Assembly: GCA_009911175.1 (NCBI GenBank)
Contig: QXWX01000002.1
Location: forward strand, 111,429 to 175,428
Reading direction: 5' to 3'
DNA: 64,000 bases
From: Lachnospiraceae bacterium
GTDB lineage: Bacteria; Bacillota_A; Clostridia; Lachnospirales; Lachnospiraceae
The translations under genes were made by a program, and so were the position numbers. The notes below the pieces were generated by a model. It worked only from the letters and a program-made list of their open reading frames with translations. It was not told the origin of the DNA and searched no databases. Below are positions 1 to 9,407 of the stretch, in pieces; position 1 is the first letter of the stretch, and each line of letters begins with the position of its first letter.

Positions 1-1486
1 CTTCCACCAGAGCAATCGGGCCGCCCACTGCCGCTTCCGGCGACACATGGCCGATGGAAGCGCCTCTGGAGGCTCCGCTGAAACGTCCGTCCGTGATCAG
101 CGCCACGGAGGAGCCCAGTCCCATACCGGCAATGGCGGAGGTAGGATTGAGCATTTCCCGCATTCCAGGACCGCCCTTGGGGCCTTCATAGCGAATGACC
201 ACCACATCCCCCGCATGGATCTCTCCGCCCTTGATCGCCGCGATCGCGTCCTCTTCACACTCGAAGACTCTCGCAGGCCCTTCGTGAACCAGCATCTCTT
301 CCACCACCGCAGAACGCTTGACCACGCTGCCGTCCGGCGCCAGGTTCCCTTTCAGAACCGCAAGTCCGCCTGTTTCGCTGTAGGGATGGTCGATGGGACG
401 GATGACCTCCGGATCCCGGTTGACACATCCGGAAATGTTTTCTCCCAGCGTCTTTCCGGTTACGGTCATACACTCTGTATGGAGCAGATTCTTTTTATTC
501 AGTTCGTTCATCACCGCGCTGACACCGCCGGCTTCGTTCAGGTCTTCCATATAGGTGGGGCCTGCCGGTGCCAGGTGGCACAGGTTCGGCGTCTTTGCGC
601 TGATACCGTTTGCAAAATCAATCTCAAAATCCATGCCGATCTCATGGGCAATGGCAGGAAGGTGAAGCATACTGTTGGTGGAGCATCCCAATGCCATATC
701 CACGGTCAGAGCGTTCAGGACCGCTTCTTCTGTCATAATATCCCGCGGGCGGATGTTCTTTCTCACCAGCTCCATCACCTGCATGCCCGCATGCTTTGCA
801 AGGCGGATCCGTTCGGAATAGACTGCCGGGATGGTCCCGTTTCCCGGAAGCCCCATACCCAGCACCTCAGTCAGGCAGTTCATGCTGTTGGCCGTATACA
901 TGCCGGAGCAGGAACCGCAGGTAGGGCAGACATTGTTCTCAAACTCACAGACCTCTTCCTCCGTCATGGTGCCTGCCGCATAGGAACCCACCGCCTCGAA
1001 CATGCTGGACAAACTCCGCTTCTGCCCCTTCACATGACCAGCCAGCATGGGACCGCCGCTGACAAAGATGGTGGGCACGTTGATCCTGGCCGCTGCCATC
1101 AACAGTCCCGGCACATTTTTATCACAGTTAGGGATCATCACCAGAGCGTCAAACTGATGGGCCATAGCCAGCGCCTCGGTGGAATCCGCAATCAGGTCTC
1201 TGGTCACCAGGGAATACTTCATCCCGATATGTCCCATGGCGATGCCGTCGCAGACCGCAATCGCCGGAACCATGACCGGTGTCCCGCCTGCCATAGAGAC
1301 TCCCATCTTGACTGCTTCCGTGATCTTATCCAGATTCATATGCCCCGGCACGATCTCGTTGTAGGAGCTGACCACACCTACCAGGGGCCTCTCCAGTTCT
1401 TCCTTCGTATATCCAAGCGCGTTGAACAGGGAACGGTGGGGCGCCTGCTGTACCCCCTTTGTAACGGTATCACTTCTCATCTTCAT
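1..1486 (-). CDS. ilvD: Dihydroxy-acid dehydratase, C-terminus cut by window edge
   Basis: Dehydrates 2,3-dihydroxy-isovalerate and -methylvalerate to the 2-oxo acids in valine, isoleucine and leucine synthesis; a cytoplasmic Fe-S enzyme. The reverse strand translates without a stop from ATG at 1486 to the window edge (about 495 codons of roughly 555). Cluster and active-site motifs are visible: [11 protein letters not shown] (about 1090-1140), [17 protein letters not shown] (about 880-930) and [10 protein letters not shown] (about 430-460). The start ([11 protein letters not shown]) is preceded by an AAGGAAGG ribosome site. It lies 10 bp after leuB, so the two form one operon. The last ~60 codons are outside the window. 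Confidence 0.96.
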   Translation of the reverse strand, partial: MKMRSDTVTKGVQQAPHRSLFNALGYTKEELERPLVGVVSSYNEIVPGHMNLDKITEAVKMGVSMAGGTPVMVPAIAVCDGIAMGHIGMKYSLVTRDLIADSTEALAMAHQFDALVMIPNCDKNVPGLLMAAARINVPTIFVSGGPMLAGHVKGQKRSLSSMFEAVGSYAAGTMTEEEVCEFENNVCPTCGSCSGMYTANSMNCLTEVLGMGLPGNGTIPAVYSERIRLAKHAGMQVMELVRKNIRPRDIMTEEAVLNALTVDMALGCSTNSMLHLPAIAHEIGMDFEIDFANGISAKTPNLCHLAPAGPTYMEDLNEAGGVSAVMNELNKKNLLHTECMTVTGKTLGENISGCVNRDPEVIRPIDHPYSETGGLAVLKGNLAPDGSVVKRSAVVEEMLVHEGPARVFECEEDAIAAIKGGEIHAGDVVVIRYEGPKGGPGMREMLNPTSAIAGMGLGSSVALITDGRFSGASRGASIGHVSPEAAVGGPIALVE

Positions 1487-1496
1487 ATCCTTCCTT

Positions 1497-2582
1497 TCAT
1501 CTGATATATCCGCAGATCTGATCTCCCATCTCGGCGGTGCCGATCCGCGTCTTTCCCTCTGACATGATATCGATGGTGCGGTAGCCTTCCTTCAACACCT
1601 GCGCAACCGCCTGCTCAATGGCATCTGCCTCCTTGTCCAGGTCAAAGGAGAAGCGCAGCATCATGGCTGCCGAAAGTATGGTGGCTATAGGATTAGCGAT
1701 CCCCTTCCCCGCGATATCCGGCGCGGAACCGCCGCTCGGTTCATAGAGTCCGAACCTGCTCTCATTCAGGCTGGCGGAAGCCAGCATCCCGATGGAGCCT
1801 GTCACCATACTTGCCTCATCCGACAGGATATCTCCGAACATATTCTCCGTCAGGATCACATCAAACTGCTTCGGGTCCTTCACCAGCTGCATGGCACAGT
1901 TATCCACCAGCATATGCTCCAGCGTCACCTCCGGATACTCTGCCGCGACTTCCTCCACGACCTTTCTCCACAGCCGGGAAGAATCCAGCACATTGGCTTT
2001 GTCCACACTGGTCACCTTTTTCCGCCGCTTCATGGCGATGTCGAAACCCCGCCGTGCGATCCTGCGGACCTCGTTTTCGTTATATGTAAGGGTATCACGG
2101 GCCGTCAGGACACCGTCCACTTCTTCCGTGGAACGCTCCCCAAAATATAATCCTCCGGTCAGTTCCCGCATGATCATCATATCAAATCCGCCCCGTGTGA
2201 TCTCTTCCTTCAGAGGACAAGCCCCTTTCAATTCTTCATACAAAACCGCCGGCCGAAGATTTGCAAACAGGTTCAGCTCCTTCCGGATCTTCAAAAGTCC
2301 TGCCTCCGGTCTCTTAGACGGCTCTAACCTGTACCAGGGTGAAGTCTTCGCGTCCCCTCCGATGGAACCCATCAATACGGCATCGCTCGATCTTGCAAGT
2401 CTGATCGTCTCGTCTGTCAACGGAACTCCATGTACATCAATAGATGCCCCGCCCATCAAAAGCTGCGTATAATTCATCTCATGTCCGTAAACTTCTGCAG
2501 TCCGATCCAGGACCTTCATTGCTTCCGTCACGATCTCCGGCCCGATTCCATCGCCCTTGATCACACCGATATTTAATTTCAT
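1497..2582 (-). CDS. leuB: 3-isopropylmalate dehydrogenase
   Basis: NAD-dependent oxidative decarboxylation of 3-isopropylmalate in leucine synthesis. The 361-residue product has the usual family length. It shows the N-terminal [13 protein letters not shown] nucleotide region, the ERSTEEVDG and [12 protein letters not shown] substrate loops, metal-binding Asp residues around DNCAMQLV and [12 protein letters not shown], and [15 protein letters not shown] near the C-terminus. The reading frame stays open upstream to 2873, but the start at 2582 (MKLNIGV) fits the family N-terminus and has a GGAAGG site. It is the first gene of leuB-ilvD; no leuA, leuC or leuD is in view. Confidence 0.97.
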   Translation of the reverse strand: MKLNIGVIKGDGIGPEIVTEAMKVLDRTAEVYGHEMNYTQLLMGGASIDVHGVPLTDETIRLARSSDAVLMGSIGGDAKTSPWYRLEPSKRPEAGLLKIRKELNLFANLRPAVLYEELKGACPLKEEITRGGFDMMIMRELTGGLYFGERSTEEVDGVLTARDTLTYNENEVRRIARRGFDIAMKRRKKVTSVDKANVLDSSRLWRKVVEEVAAEYPEVTLEHMLVDNCAMQLVKDPKQFDVILTENMFGDILSDEASMVTGSIGMLASASLNESRFGLYEPSGGSAPDIAGKGIANPIATILSAAMMLRFSFDLDKEADAIEQAVAQVLKEGYRTIDIMSEGKTRIGTAEMGDQICGYIR

Positions 2583-2606
2583 ATCCCATCTTCCTTCCAT
2601 TATTAT

Positions 2607-2641
2607 AAAAATACTGACTGCTGTTGAAGACCAACGGTCAG
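2607..2641 (-). terminator. Possible attenuator hairpin in leuB leader
   Basis: On the minus strand an imperfect stem (CTGAC..GTTG / CAAC..GTCAG, 2614-2641) is followed directly by TATTTTT. It sits between the predicted promoter and the leuB ribosome site, where a conditional terminator would act. No leader peptide or T-box core was seen, so the role is only suggested. Confidence 0.35.
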
Positions 2642-2663
2642 GCCCCAAAAACACTATTTGTTT

Positions 2664-2692
2664 ATCATACAGCATTTTTTCGGCTGTTTCAA
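2664..2692 (-). promoter_or_regulatory. SigA-type promoter for leuB-ilvD
   Basis: Minus strand reads TTGAAA, a 17-bp spacer and TATGAT. This puts the transcript start about 75 nt upstream of leuB. Confidence 0.65.
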
Positions 2693-2797
2693 CCCTTTGA
2701 ACTGCAAAATATATCGTCCAAAGCAGTGCCACTTCCTGTAAAAATCCACAAAAAATCCCAGTCAAAGCCCTCTTGCAGGCGATACGCCAAACGAAAA

Positions 2798-2846
2798 GGA
2801 CAAAAAAGAAACCGGAGGCTTCTGCCATCCGGAGACTTTTTTGTCC
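2798..2846 (-). terminator. Terminator downstream of yajC
   Basis: A long stem-loop with outer arms GGACAAAAAAG / CTTTTTTGTCC and an inner CCGGA..TCCGG helix, A/T-flanked on both sides. It follows the yajC stop by a few bases and separates that unit from leuB. Confidence 0.8.
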
Positions 2847-2850
2847 TCTT

Positions 2851-3165
2851 CTATTCCGCTCCCGGCTTTTCAAGCTGAGCGATCGCTGACTTCTGCATGG
2901 GGATCCGGCAATTCTTGTTGCTTCCGAATTCCACGATCACCGCTTCATCCGAAATATCAATGATCACACCGTAGAAACCGCTGGTCGTCAAAACCGTATC
3001 TCCAATCTCCATGGTGGCAAGCATCCCCTGGATCCGCTTCTGCTCCTTTTTCTGCGGACGCATCAAAAAGAACCATAATGCGCCGATCATAACCGCATAC
3101 ACGATAATAATGCTGCCCATACCTGCCGCTCCGCCTGCTCCGCTTGAAGCTAATATTCCATTCAT
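2851..3165 (-). CDS. yajC: Preprotein translocase subunit YajC
   Basis: Small auxiliary subunit of the SecDF-YajC complex at the membrane. The 104-residue product has one transmembrane segment ([19 protein letters not shown], about residues 17-35) followed by the family hallmark RPQKKEQKR and a basic-acidic soluble domain ([12 protein letters not shown]). The frame is open 26 codons further upstream, but ATG at 3165 has an AGGAGG site at proper distance. It follows tgt, as in many bacteria; the usual secDF is absent downstream, where leuB lies instead. Confidence 0.93.
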   Translation of the reverse strand: MNGILASSGAGGAAGMGSIIIVYAVMIGALWFFLMRPQKKEQKRIQGMLATMEIGDTVLTTSGFYGVIIDISDEAVIVEFGSNKNCRIPMQKSAIAQLEKPGAE

Positions 3166-3340
3166 TTTTTGTTTCCTCCTAACTTTCGTACTCCGGAAAA
3201 TACTCTGCATAGATATTCTATCTCTATGGAAATTCCTGTACATGCCAAATCCTCTTCCGGCGCAATATACTTATCATACACAAAAAAACTTGATTCTTCA
3301 AGAGTAATTTTCCATTTTCATGCTTTCTTTTACAGTTTTA

Positions 3341-3487
3341 GTTACAGGTCACACCTTGACCAGGCGTGCCCTGTAACTCAGGCCGTCATTTAAAATTGCC
3401 TACGGCAATGGACGGCCTGAATCCCAGCTTTTATGTGCATCCTCCTGACCAATCAGCGTAGTGATTGGTCAGTGTGTGACATGTAAC
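3341..3487. mobile_element. 147-bp palindromic mobile repeat (GTTAC family), copy 1
   Basis: Non-coding element with imperfect 22-bp terminal inverted repeats (starts GTTACAGGTCACACC, ends GTGTGACATGTAAC). It is flanked by a perfect 8-bp direct repeat CAGTTTTA (3333-3340 and 3488-3495), a target-site duplication. Inside are three hairpins: 3341-3377, about 3379-3420 (CAGGCCGTC / GACGGCCTG with an inner ATTGCC / GGCAAT) and about 3447-3470 (GACCAATCA / TGATTGGTC). It matches the copy at 55851-55997 at about 139 of 147 positions. It lies between tgt and yajC. Confidence 0.9.
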
Positions 3488-3497
3488 CAGTTTTATC

Positions 3498-4625
3498 TTA
3501 CTGTTCCTGAACCCCCGCAAGCTTCTTCTTTTTATAGCTCTGATACTCTCCCGCCTCAATGGCATCCCGGATCTCTTCCATCATCGTATTGTAAAAATAC
3601 AGGTTGTGGAGGACGCAGAGACGCATTCCCAGCATTTCCTTTGCCTTGAGAAGATGCCGGATATAGGCGCGGCTGTAACTTCTGCATGCCGGGCACCGGC
3701 ACCCCTCTTCGATCGGGCCGGAATCCGTCTCGTATTTTGCGTTGAACAGATTCAGCTTGCCGTGGTTGGTATATACATGCCCGTGCCGCCCGTTCCGTGA
3801 AGGGTATACGCAGTCGAAGAAGTCCACGCCCCGTTCTACTGCTTCCAGAATATTGGCAGGCGTCCCCACTCCCATCAGGTAGACCGGCCGTTCTCTGGGA
3901 AGCAGGGGAACTACAGCCTCCAAGATGCGGTACATCTCTTCATGACTCTCTCCCACGGCCAGGCCGCCGATGGCATATCCGGCCAGATCCAGCGACGTGA
4001 TCTGCTTCGCATGCTCCCTACGGATATCCTCATAGATTCCCCCCTGGTTAATGCCAAACAGAAGCTGCTCACGGTTGATCGTATCCGGCAGCGCGTTCAG
4101 CCTGTCCAGCTCTGCCTTACAGCGTTTCAGCCAACGGTATGTCCTGGATACGGAGTCCTCCATATAGGCACGGTCCGCCACGCTGGAAGGGCATTCGTCA
4201 AATGCCATGGCAATAGTGGACGCCAGATTGGACTGAATCTGCATACTCTCCTCCGGACCCATAAAGATCTTTCTCCCGTCAATATGGGAATGGAAGTGGA
4301 CCCCCTCCTCCTTGATCTTCCTTAATCCTGCCAGCGAAAACACCTGGAATCCGCCGGAATCCGTCAGGATCGGCTTATCCCAGTTCATAAACCGGTGCAG
4401 TCCGCCCATCTGCCTGACAATCCGATCACCCGGACGGACATGCAGATGGTAGGTATTGGACAGCTCCACCTGCGTTTTGATCTGACGCAGGTCATCGGTC
4501 GAAACCGCGCCCTTAATGGCGGCCGCGGTTCCTACATTCATGAAGACCGGCGTATCGATAGTTCCGTGAACGGTGGCAAGGCGTCCCCGCTTCGCCATCC
4601 CGTCTGTTTTTATTAAATGATACAT
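3498..4625 (-). CDS. tgt: Queuine tRNA-guanine transglycosylase
   Basis: Exchanges guanine-34 of GUN-anticodon tRNAs for preQ1 or queuine. The 375-residue product has the family length. Motifs visible: SNTYHLHVRPGD, the catalytic/base-recognition loop DSGGFQVFSL, GYAIGGLAVGE, the nucleophile region DFFDCVYPSRNGRHG, and the zinc site CRCPACRSYSRAYIRHL near the C-terminus. The start at 4625 (MYHLIKTDGMAKRGRL) is preceded by AAAGAGGGA. It was probably co-transcribed with yajC; a mobile repeat now occupies the gap between them. Confidence 0.97.
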   Translation of the reverse strand: MYHLIKTDGMAKRGRLATVHGTIDTPVFMNVGTAAAIKGAVSTDDLRQIKTQVELSNTYHLHVRPGDRIVRQMGGLHRFMNWDKPILTDSGGFQVFSLAGLRKIKEEGVHFHSHIDGRKIFMGPEESMQIQSNLASTIAMAFDECPSSVADRAYMEDSVSRTYRWLKRCKAELDRLNALPDTINREQLLFGINQGGIYEDIRREHAKQITSLDLAGYAIGGLAVGESHEEMYRILEAVVPLLPRERPVYLMGVGTPANILEAVERGVDFFDCVYPSRNGRHGHVYTNHGKLNLFNAKYETDSGPIEEGCRCPACRSYSRAYIRHLLKAKEMLGMRLCVLHNLYFYNTMMEEIRDAIEAGEYQSYKKKKLAGVQEQ

Positions 4626-4700
4626 TTTTCCCTCTTTCATAAATTGAAACTTGCACAGTATATTGTTTTAGATGACGCCGTTCAGGATCGCTGCCGTGAA

Positions 4701-6794
4701 CTAATAATGAATGATCACAGGTGTTCCGACCGGCAGCATATTATAGAGAGCCCCAGCCTGATCAAGCGGCATATTGATACATCCGTGAGAGCCTGCGCCG
4801 CTGGCATACAAGGAACCGCCGAACGCCGGCTGCCAGGTTGCATCATGAAATCCGATCCCGCTCCAGGTCACCCGCATCCAGTAGGCAACCGGGGTTCGGT
4901 ATTCCGGCTGCCCTGTTGCCGGATCAATCTCGCCTACCAATGTAGAATTCAGCTCCTTATCCAGAATACTGTACACACCGCTGGGTGTCTCTCTAGCCGG
5001 GGTCGGAACGCCAGTTACCACATCTGTCTCCAGGGCGACCACACCGTCTACGATGAACCACATATGCTGTCCGGACAGGTCCACCTCCGCATAGGTGCTG
5101 CCCCAATCCTGGGGTCCCCTTGATGCCGCTCTTTGACCATCCACGTAGATTGGCTCCCTTGTCACCACTTCTCCATTCTTAATACTGTTGACCAATGCCG
5201 GAAATTCCGCTTCCTCGTCTACCGACCATCCATAAGTACCTCCGGACACCTCTACAGTCTTCCCCCAGGGAGAGGTGATCGTCCTGGTCTTGCCCACTGT
5301 ATCGTACTGCTTCCCGAACTCTCTCAGCCATTCCCGGACGGCTCCCTCATTGAAAGTCACCTTCATCTCCGCATCCGCTGTCACCCATTCGGAAATCAGT
5401 GTCTTGTCTACCACCACCGGCTGATCCATAGAGTACGTGATGCTTGCCTTGAGATACTGGTTCATCTCATTGCATGCAGCCTTCACATCTCCGGATTCCG
5501 ACGTATACTTAGGCAGGGCATAGCAGTTCTCTCCTACCATGTCCAGCTCCGGCTGAAATTCCGAGATATACTGATGGATCTTTTCACGGAGAAGCTCCTG
5601 ATTCACCTCTGTTCCCGTCACTTCCGGCTCCACCACATATTCCGTACCGTCAAACCTGGGATATGCAGACGTGGGCGGGATCTGCTCCGCCTTAACCGCC
5701 TGGAGCCTGCTGATCTTATCCTCCAGCGCATCCCGGTCATAGGACACATCCACCGTAGCCTTGGAGGAATTTTTCACAAAAAATGCCTGTGGCCAAAGAA
5801 ACGCGTTCTGCTTTTTTAAAACATTTTCAATGTCCTTATTCTCATTGTATTTCAGAGAAATCTCTTCCCCGCTGATGCTGTCTGTCTTATTGTCCTTTTC
5901 CAGGATCGTCAGACTGTAGCCCTGCACCTGCTGTTCTATGTATTCCTTCACGTCTGCCGCCGTCTTCATAGAAAAATCATGGCCGTTGATCTCCGTATTC
6001 ATATAGAAATGACTCGTAAAATATACGGAGACTCCGATATAGGCCGCCGCAAGCACACCGACGAACACGCCGGCCGCAAGCAAAGGAATGGGAACTCCAG
6101 ACTTTTTTGGTCTCCTCCCTGCGCCTGATGACTTGGCAGGATTGCCGGAATTCCGTTTTGCGCCCTGTCTTCCGGCTCCGCTTTTTTGTGGGCCGGATTT
6201 TCCTGCGGTTCCTTTGGATGCTCCGGTCTTTCGCGCGGCGTCCTTCTGGGGACCGCTCTTTCCCGGGTTGGTTTTTGGTGCGTCGTTTTTTCCTGTGCTG
6301 CTCTTCTGTGTTCCGGTACCGGTATTCTGCGCTCCGGTTTTTCCGGTACTGGCCTTTTGCGCTTCAGATTTTCCGGCACCATTCTTCTGCGCTCCGGTTT
6401 TTTCCTGGCTGGTCTTTTTATTTCCAGTATCCTTTTTTCCTGGATCATTTCTCATTTTGTCTGAATTCTTTGCGCTTTCTTTTTTCATATCTTCCTGATC
6501 CCGAACCTCCGAATTCCATTCTTTGCTTCCTGATGTCTGATATTGAATGTCTGTTTTCTTCCTGCTCTCATCCGCGCCTGCCGGATCGTTTTCTGACAAG
6601 CGGCTTTTATTGTCTGGCATCGACGTATTTTTTTCCACCCGTGCCGGATCTTCCCTTTTGTTTTCATTGAAGCTCGTGTTTATGTCCTCATCTTCATCCA
6701 GATAATCATCTTCATCATCCAGATAGTAATCCTCATATTTTATCTCTTCTCCTGAGTAAGAATCATCTTTCTGGTCTTTGGCATTTTTGCTCAT
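4701..6794 (-). CDS. Membrane-anchored L,D-transpeptidase (YkuD domain)
   Basis: Likely cross-links or edits peptidoglycan outside the membrane. The 697-residue product starts with an acidic cytoplasmic stretch, then a Lys/Gly/Ala/Gln-rich low-complexity region of short repeats (GKTGAQ, GKSGPQ; about 110-225), one transmembrane helix (VPIPLLAAGVFVGVLAAAYIG), a PG_binding_4-like region, and a C-terminal YkuD domain. The catalytic motif SHGCINMP lies about 30 residues from the end, preceded by IGFHDATW. The start at 6794 (MSKNAKDQK) has a GGGAG site; longer in-frame starts lack one. The long low-complexity cytoplasmic tail is unusual for the family. Confidence 0.9.
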   Translation of the reverse strand: MSKNAKDQKDDSYSGEEIKYEDYYLDDEDDYLDEDEDINTSFNENKREDPARVEKNTSMPDNKSRLSENDPAGADESRKKTDIQYQTSGSKEWNSEVRDQEDMKKESAKNSDKMRNDPGKKDTGNKKTSQEKTGAQKNGAGKSEAQKASTGKTGAQNTGTGTQKSSTGKNDAPKTNPGKSGPQKDAARKTGASKGTAGKSGPQKSGAGRQGAKRNSGNPAKSSGAGRRPKKSGVPIPLLAAGVFVGVLAAAYIGVSVYFTSHFYMNTEINGHDFSMKTAADVKEYIEQQVQGYSLTILEKDNKTDSISGEEISLKYNENKDIENVLKKQNAFLWPQAFFVKNSSKATVDVSYDRDALEDKISRLQAVKAEQIPPTSAYPRFDGTEYVVEPEVTGTEVNQELLREKIHQYISEFQPELDMVGENCYALPKYTSESGDVKAACNEMNQYLKASITYSMDQPVVVDKTLISEWVTADAEMKVTFNEGAVREWLREFGKQYDTVGKTRTITSPWGKTVEVSGGTYGWSVDEEAEFPALVNSIKNGEVVTREPIYVDGQRAASRGPQDWGSTYAEVDLSGQHMWFIVDGVVALETDVVTGVPTPARETPSGVYSILDKELNSTLVGEIDPATGQPEYRTPVAYWMRVTWSGIGFHDATWQPAFGGSLYASGAGSHGCINMPLDQAGALYNMLPVGTPVIIHY

Positions 6795-6926
6795 CTGATA
6801 CTTCTCCCTTAAAAATGAGTTACTGCTCTCACCTGAGGTACTCACAGCAACTTTTCATCCATCTGCTTCCTGAAATGTGGATGGATTTTAGACACTGGAA
6901 TCATCTACCTATAGACATCCAAATTT

Positions 6927-6955
6927 TATTATATAACGAAAGGCCGGGAATGTAC
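6927..6955 (-). promoter_or_regulatory. Probable promoter for the L,D-transpeptidase
   Basis: Minus strand TGTACA, 17-bp spacer, TATAAT, about 130 bp upstream of the start codon. Confidence 0.5.
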
Positions 6956-7030
6956 AGCACAAATCTCCTTAATTGCATTTTTTAAAAATTTCATAATCCA
7001 TAACCGTTGCAATCTCACTGAGATTTGTGA

Positions 7031-7059
7031 TTGCGCCATACGTTTTATTCCTATATAAT
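7031..7059 (+). promoter_or_regulatory. Probable promoter for aroC
   Basis: A weak -35 (TTGCGC), a 17-bp spacer and a perfect -10 (TATAAT), about 38 bp upstream of the aroC start. Confidence 0.5.
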
Positions 7060-7096
7060 ATGGGTATCCTATCTATCATCGAAAGGAGATTTTTAC

Positions 7097-8194
7097 ATGA
7101 GTGGTTCAACATTTGGAAATATATTCCGCATTACAACCTGGGGGGAATCCCATGGTGCCGCCATCGGCGCCGTAATCGACGGCTGTCCGGCCGGACTCCC
7201 TCTGAAAGCCTCCGATATCCAGGCTTTTCTGGATCGGAGGAAGCCGGGACAGAGCAGGTTCACGACCAAGCGTCAGGAAGGCGACCAGGTCGAGATCCTC
7301 TCCGGCACATTTGAGGGACGGACGACGGGGACACCGATCTCCCTGCTGGTGCGCAACCAGGACCAGCGTTCCCGGGATTATGGAAATATTGCCTCCGTAT
7401 ACCGTCCGGGACACGCCGACTACACTTATACGCAAAAATACGGCTTCCGGGATTACCGGGGCGGTGGGCGTTCCTCCGGACGTGAAACCATCGGACGGGT
7501 GGCCGGTGGCGCGGTGGCTTCCCAAATTTTAAGGGAATTGGGAATCGAACTGATGGCCTATGCCAAGGCCGTGGGACCTGTAGAAGTTCCGGAAGAGGAA
7601 TATCGGTTCGAAGAGATTTTTCAGAATAAGCTGTACATGCCCAACAATCAGCGGGCGGATGAGGCTGCCTCCTATTTGGAATCTATGATAAAGAACCTGG
7701 ACTCCTGCGGCGGGGTGATCGAGTGCCGGGTCACCGGGCTTCCTGTCGGGATCGGGGAACCAGTTTTTGACAAGCTGGATGCCTGCCTGGGAAGGGCAAT
7801 CCTCTCCATCGGCGCAGTCAAGGCCGTGGAATTCGGAGACGGGATCAAAGCCGCGCATTTGAATGGAAGCCAGAACAATGATCCCTTCTATATGGAAGAC
7901 GGCGCCGTGAGGAAAAAGACAAATCATGCAGGCGGAGTCCTGGGCGGGATGAGTGATGGGGATACGCTGGTGCTGCGGGCATCCGTAAAGCCCACCCCCT
8001 CGATCGCCCAGCCCCAGCAGACAGTTACGGAAAACGGGGAAGATACGGAACTTGTCATCCACGGACGGCATGATCCGATCATCGTACCCCGGGCCGTGGT
8101 CGTAGTGGAATCCATGGCCGCGCTGACTCTTGCGGACCTGCTGCTGCAGAATATGGGCAGCAGAATGGAGCATCTGAAAAAAATATATACCTGA
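7097..8194 (+). CDS. aroC: Chorismate synthase
   Basis: Converts 5-enolpyruvylshikimate-3-phosphate to chorismate using reduced FMN; last step of the shikimate pathway. The 365-residue product shows the signature GNIFRITTWGESHGAAIG at the N-terminus, RPGHADYTYTQKYGFRDYRG, GGRSSGRETIGRVAGGAVA and a C-terminal RHDPIIVPRAVVVVESM. The start at 7097 has an optimal GAAAGGAGAT site; the open frame 22 codons upstream overlaps the promoter. It is a single-gene unit ending in a hairpin shared with the convergent pot operon. Confidence 0.97.
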   Translation: MSGSTFGNIFRITTWGESHGAAIGAVIDGCPAGLPLKASDIQAFLDRRKPGQSRFTTKRQEGDQVEILSGTFEGRTTGTPISLLVRNQDQRSRDYGNIASVYRPGHADYTYTQKYGFRDYRGGGRSSGRETIGRVAGGAVASQILRELGIELMAYAKAVGPVEVPEEEYRFEEIFQNKLYMPNNQRADEAASYLESMIKNLDSCGGVIECRVTGLPVGIGEPVFDKLDACLGRAILSIGAVKAVEFGDGIKAAHLNGSQNNDPFYMEDGAVRKKTNHAGGVLGGMSDGDTLVLRASVKPTPSIAQPQQTVTENGEDTELVIHGRHDPIIVPRAVVVVESMAALTLADLLLQNMGSRMEHLKKIYT

Positions 8195-8202
8195 AATATG
8201 CA

Positions 8203-8246
8203 GCCCTGAGGGGATGCCGGCCCAAGCCGTTCACTCCCCTCAGGGC
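8203..8246. terminator. Hairpin between convergent aroC and potD
   Basis: Perfect 11-bp arms GCCCTGAGGGG / CCCCTCAGGGC with a GC-rich loop. It lies between two converging genes; T-runs are weak on both sides. Confidence 0.55.
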
Positions 8247-8256
8247 CGCGCTCTGT

Positions 8257-9318
8257 TTAATCCGCCTTCAATTCCTTCCAAAGCTCATTCATCAGATCAT
8301 TGCTCTCCGGCTCTAACTGCAGGCTCACCTCACAATTGTCCGTCGCGTTCTCCGCGGGGACCAATGCCTCATCCGCGCGTTCCTCCTCCGACAGGCTCTC
8401 CACGACCGCTTCATTGGGGGTCGAATAATAAATATATTCAAAGTTCTTCTTCGCAATATCCTCCCTGCAGAGAAAATCCAGGAACTTCTGCGCCGCGTCC
8501 AGATCCTCGCAGTGCTTCGTCACACACCAGGCATCCAGCCAGACATTCGATCCCTCCTTCGGGATCACATAGGCCAGGTTCTCATTGTACTGATGTCCCA
8601 GATAGGCCTCTCCGGAATACACGATCGCCATCACCGCGTTTCCGGCTACCACTTCATCCCTGGCCTCATCCACCAGATAAGCCTGCACATCCGGCTTCTG
8701 CTTCAGCAGCAGCTCCTGGGCCTCCCGAATCTCATTTTCATTGTTGGAATTTAACGAATATCCAAGGTACTTCAATGCCGCCATATAGGTATCCCGCATA
8801 CTGTTCTGCATGATAACCTCCCCGGCATAGTCTCCGTTGAACAGCACATCCCAGCTGTCCACCGGCTCCGAAACCCTGGTCGTATCATAAAGAATCCCCA
8901 GCGTCCCCCAGAAGTAAGGAACCGTGTATGCATTCTCCGGGTCAAATGCCGCAGCAAGCTTCCAATATTTGTCACCGATGTTGCCGCTGTTTTCCATCGC
9001 GCTCCGATCAATTTTCTGAAGCTCTCCTTCGTCTATAAACTTCTGGAGCATATAGTCCGTGGAACAGAGCAGATCATACTTGATTGCTCCAGATTTGTAC
9101 TTGGTATACATCTCCTCCGGCGTCAAAGATTCTTCATATTTGATCTCGATCCCGGTTTCCTCGGTAAACTGATCCAATACATCCGGATCCATATATTCCC
9201 CATAGCTGAATACCGTAAGGCTCCCCTTTCCTCCCTCTTTGCTTCCGCAGCCTGTCACAGACAGCATGGAGCAGGCCAGAAGGCCGGCCAGACAAACATA
9301 GCTCACTCTCTTTTTCAT
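8257..9318 (-). CDS. potD: Spermidine/putrescine-binding lipoprotein
   Basis: Extracytoplasmic solute-binding lipoprotein that delivers polyamines to PotABC. The 353-residue product has a lipoprotein signal peptide (KKRVSYVCLAGLLACSM.. then lipobox VTGC) and the family pattern LTVFSYGEYMDPDVLDQFTE; later motifs are PYFWGTLGILYDT and VVAGNAVMAIVYSGEA. The start at 9318 has an AAAGGAT site. It is the last gene of regulator-potA-potB-potC-potD, 89 bp after potC. Confidence 0.92.
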   Translation of the reverse strand: MKKRVSYVCLAGLLACSMLSVTGCGSKEGGKGSLTVFSYGEYMDPDVLDQFTEETGIEIKYEESLTPEEMYTKYKSGAIKYDLLCSTDYMLQKFIDEGELQKIDRSAMENSGNIGDKYWKLAAAFDPENAYTVPYFWGTLGILYDTTRVSEPVDSWDVLFNGDYAGEVIMQNSMRDTYMAALKYLGYSLNSNNENEIREAQELLLKQKPDVQAYLVDEARDEVVAGNAVMAIVYSGEAYLGHQYNENLAYVIPKEGSNVWLDAWCVTKHCEDLDAAQKFLDFLCREDIAKKNFEYIYYSTPNEAVVESLSEEERADEALVPAENATDNCEVSLQLEPESNDLMNELWKELKAD

Positions 9319-9407
9319 TTCCCATATCCTTTCTAAAATTAAAATCTTATCAGATCCCGCAAAATCTGAAAACTCCCTAAGACGAACCGCCGCTTCTTCC
9401 TTCATTT

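Noticed and set aside
47..1504. 485-codon open frame on the + strand
   Set aside because: Antisense shadow of ilvD. The protein has no recognisable motif, whereas the opposite strand encodes dihydroxy-acid dehydratase motifs throughout.
2583..2873. N-terminal extension of leuB to 2873
   Set aside because: The extra ~97 residues match no family and cross the promoter, hairpin and yajC terminator.
3341..3487. Structured element as a riboswitch or ncRNA of the tgt operon
   Set aside because: A second copy sits in an unrelated gap, and both have 8-bp target duplications, so mobility explains it better.
6088..6670. Overlapping + strand frames with Phe/Cys/Ser-rich products
   Set aside because: They are shadows of the low-complexity Lys/Gly/Ala-rich region of the L,D-transpeptidase.
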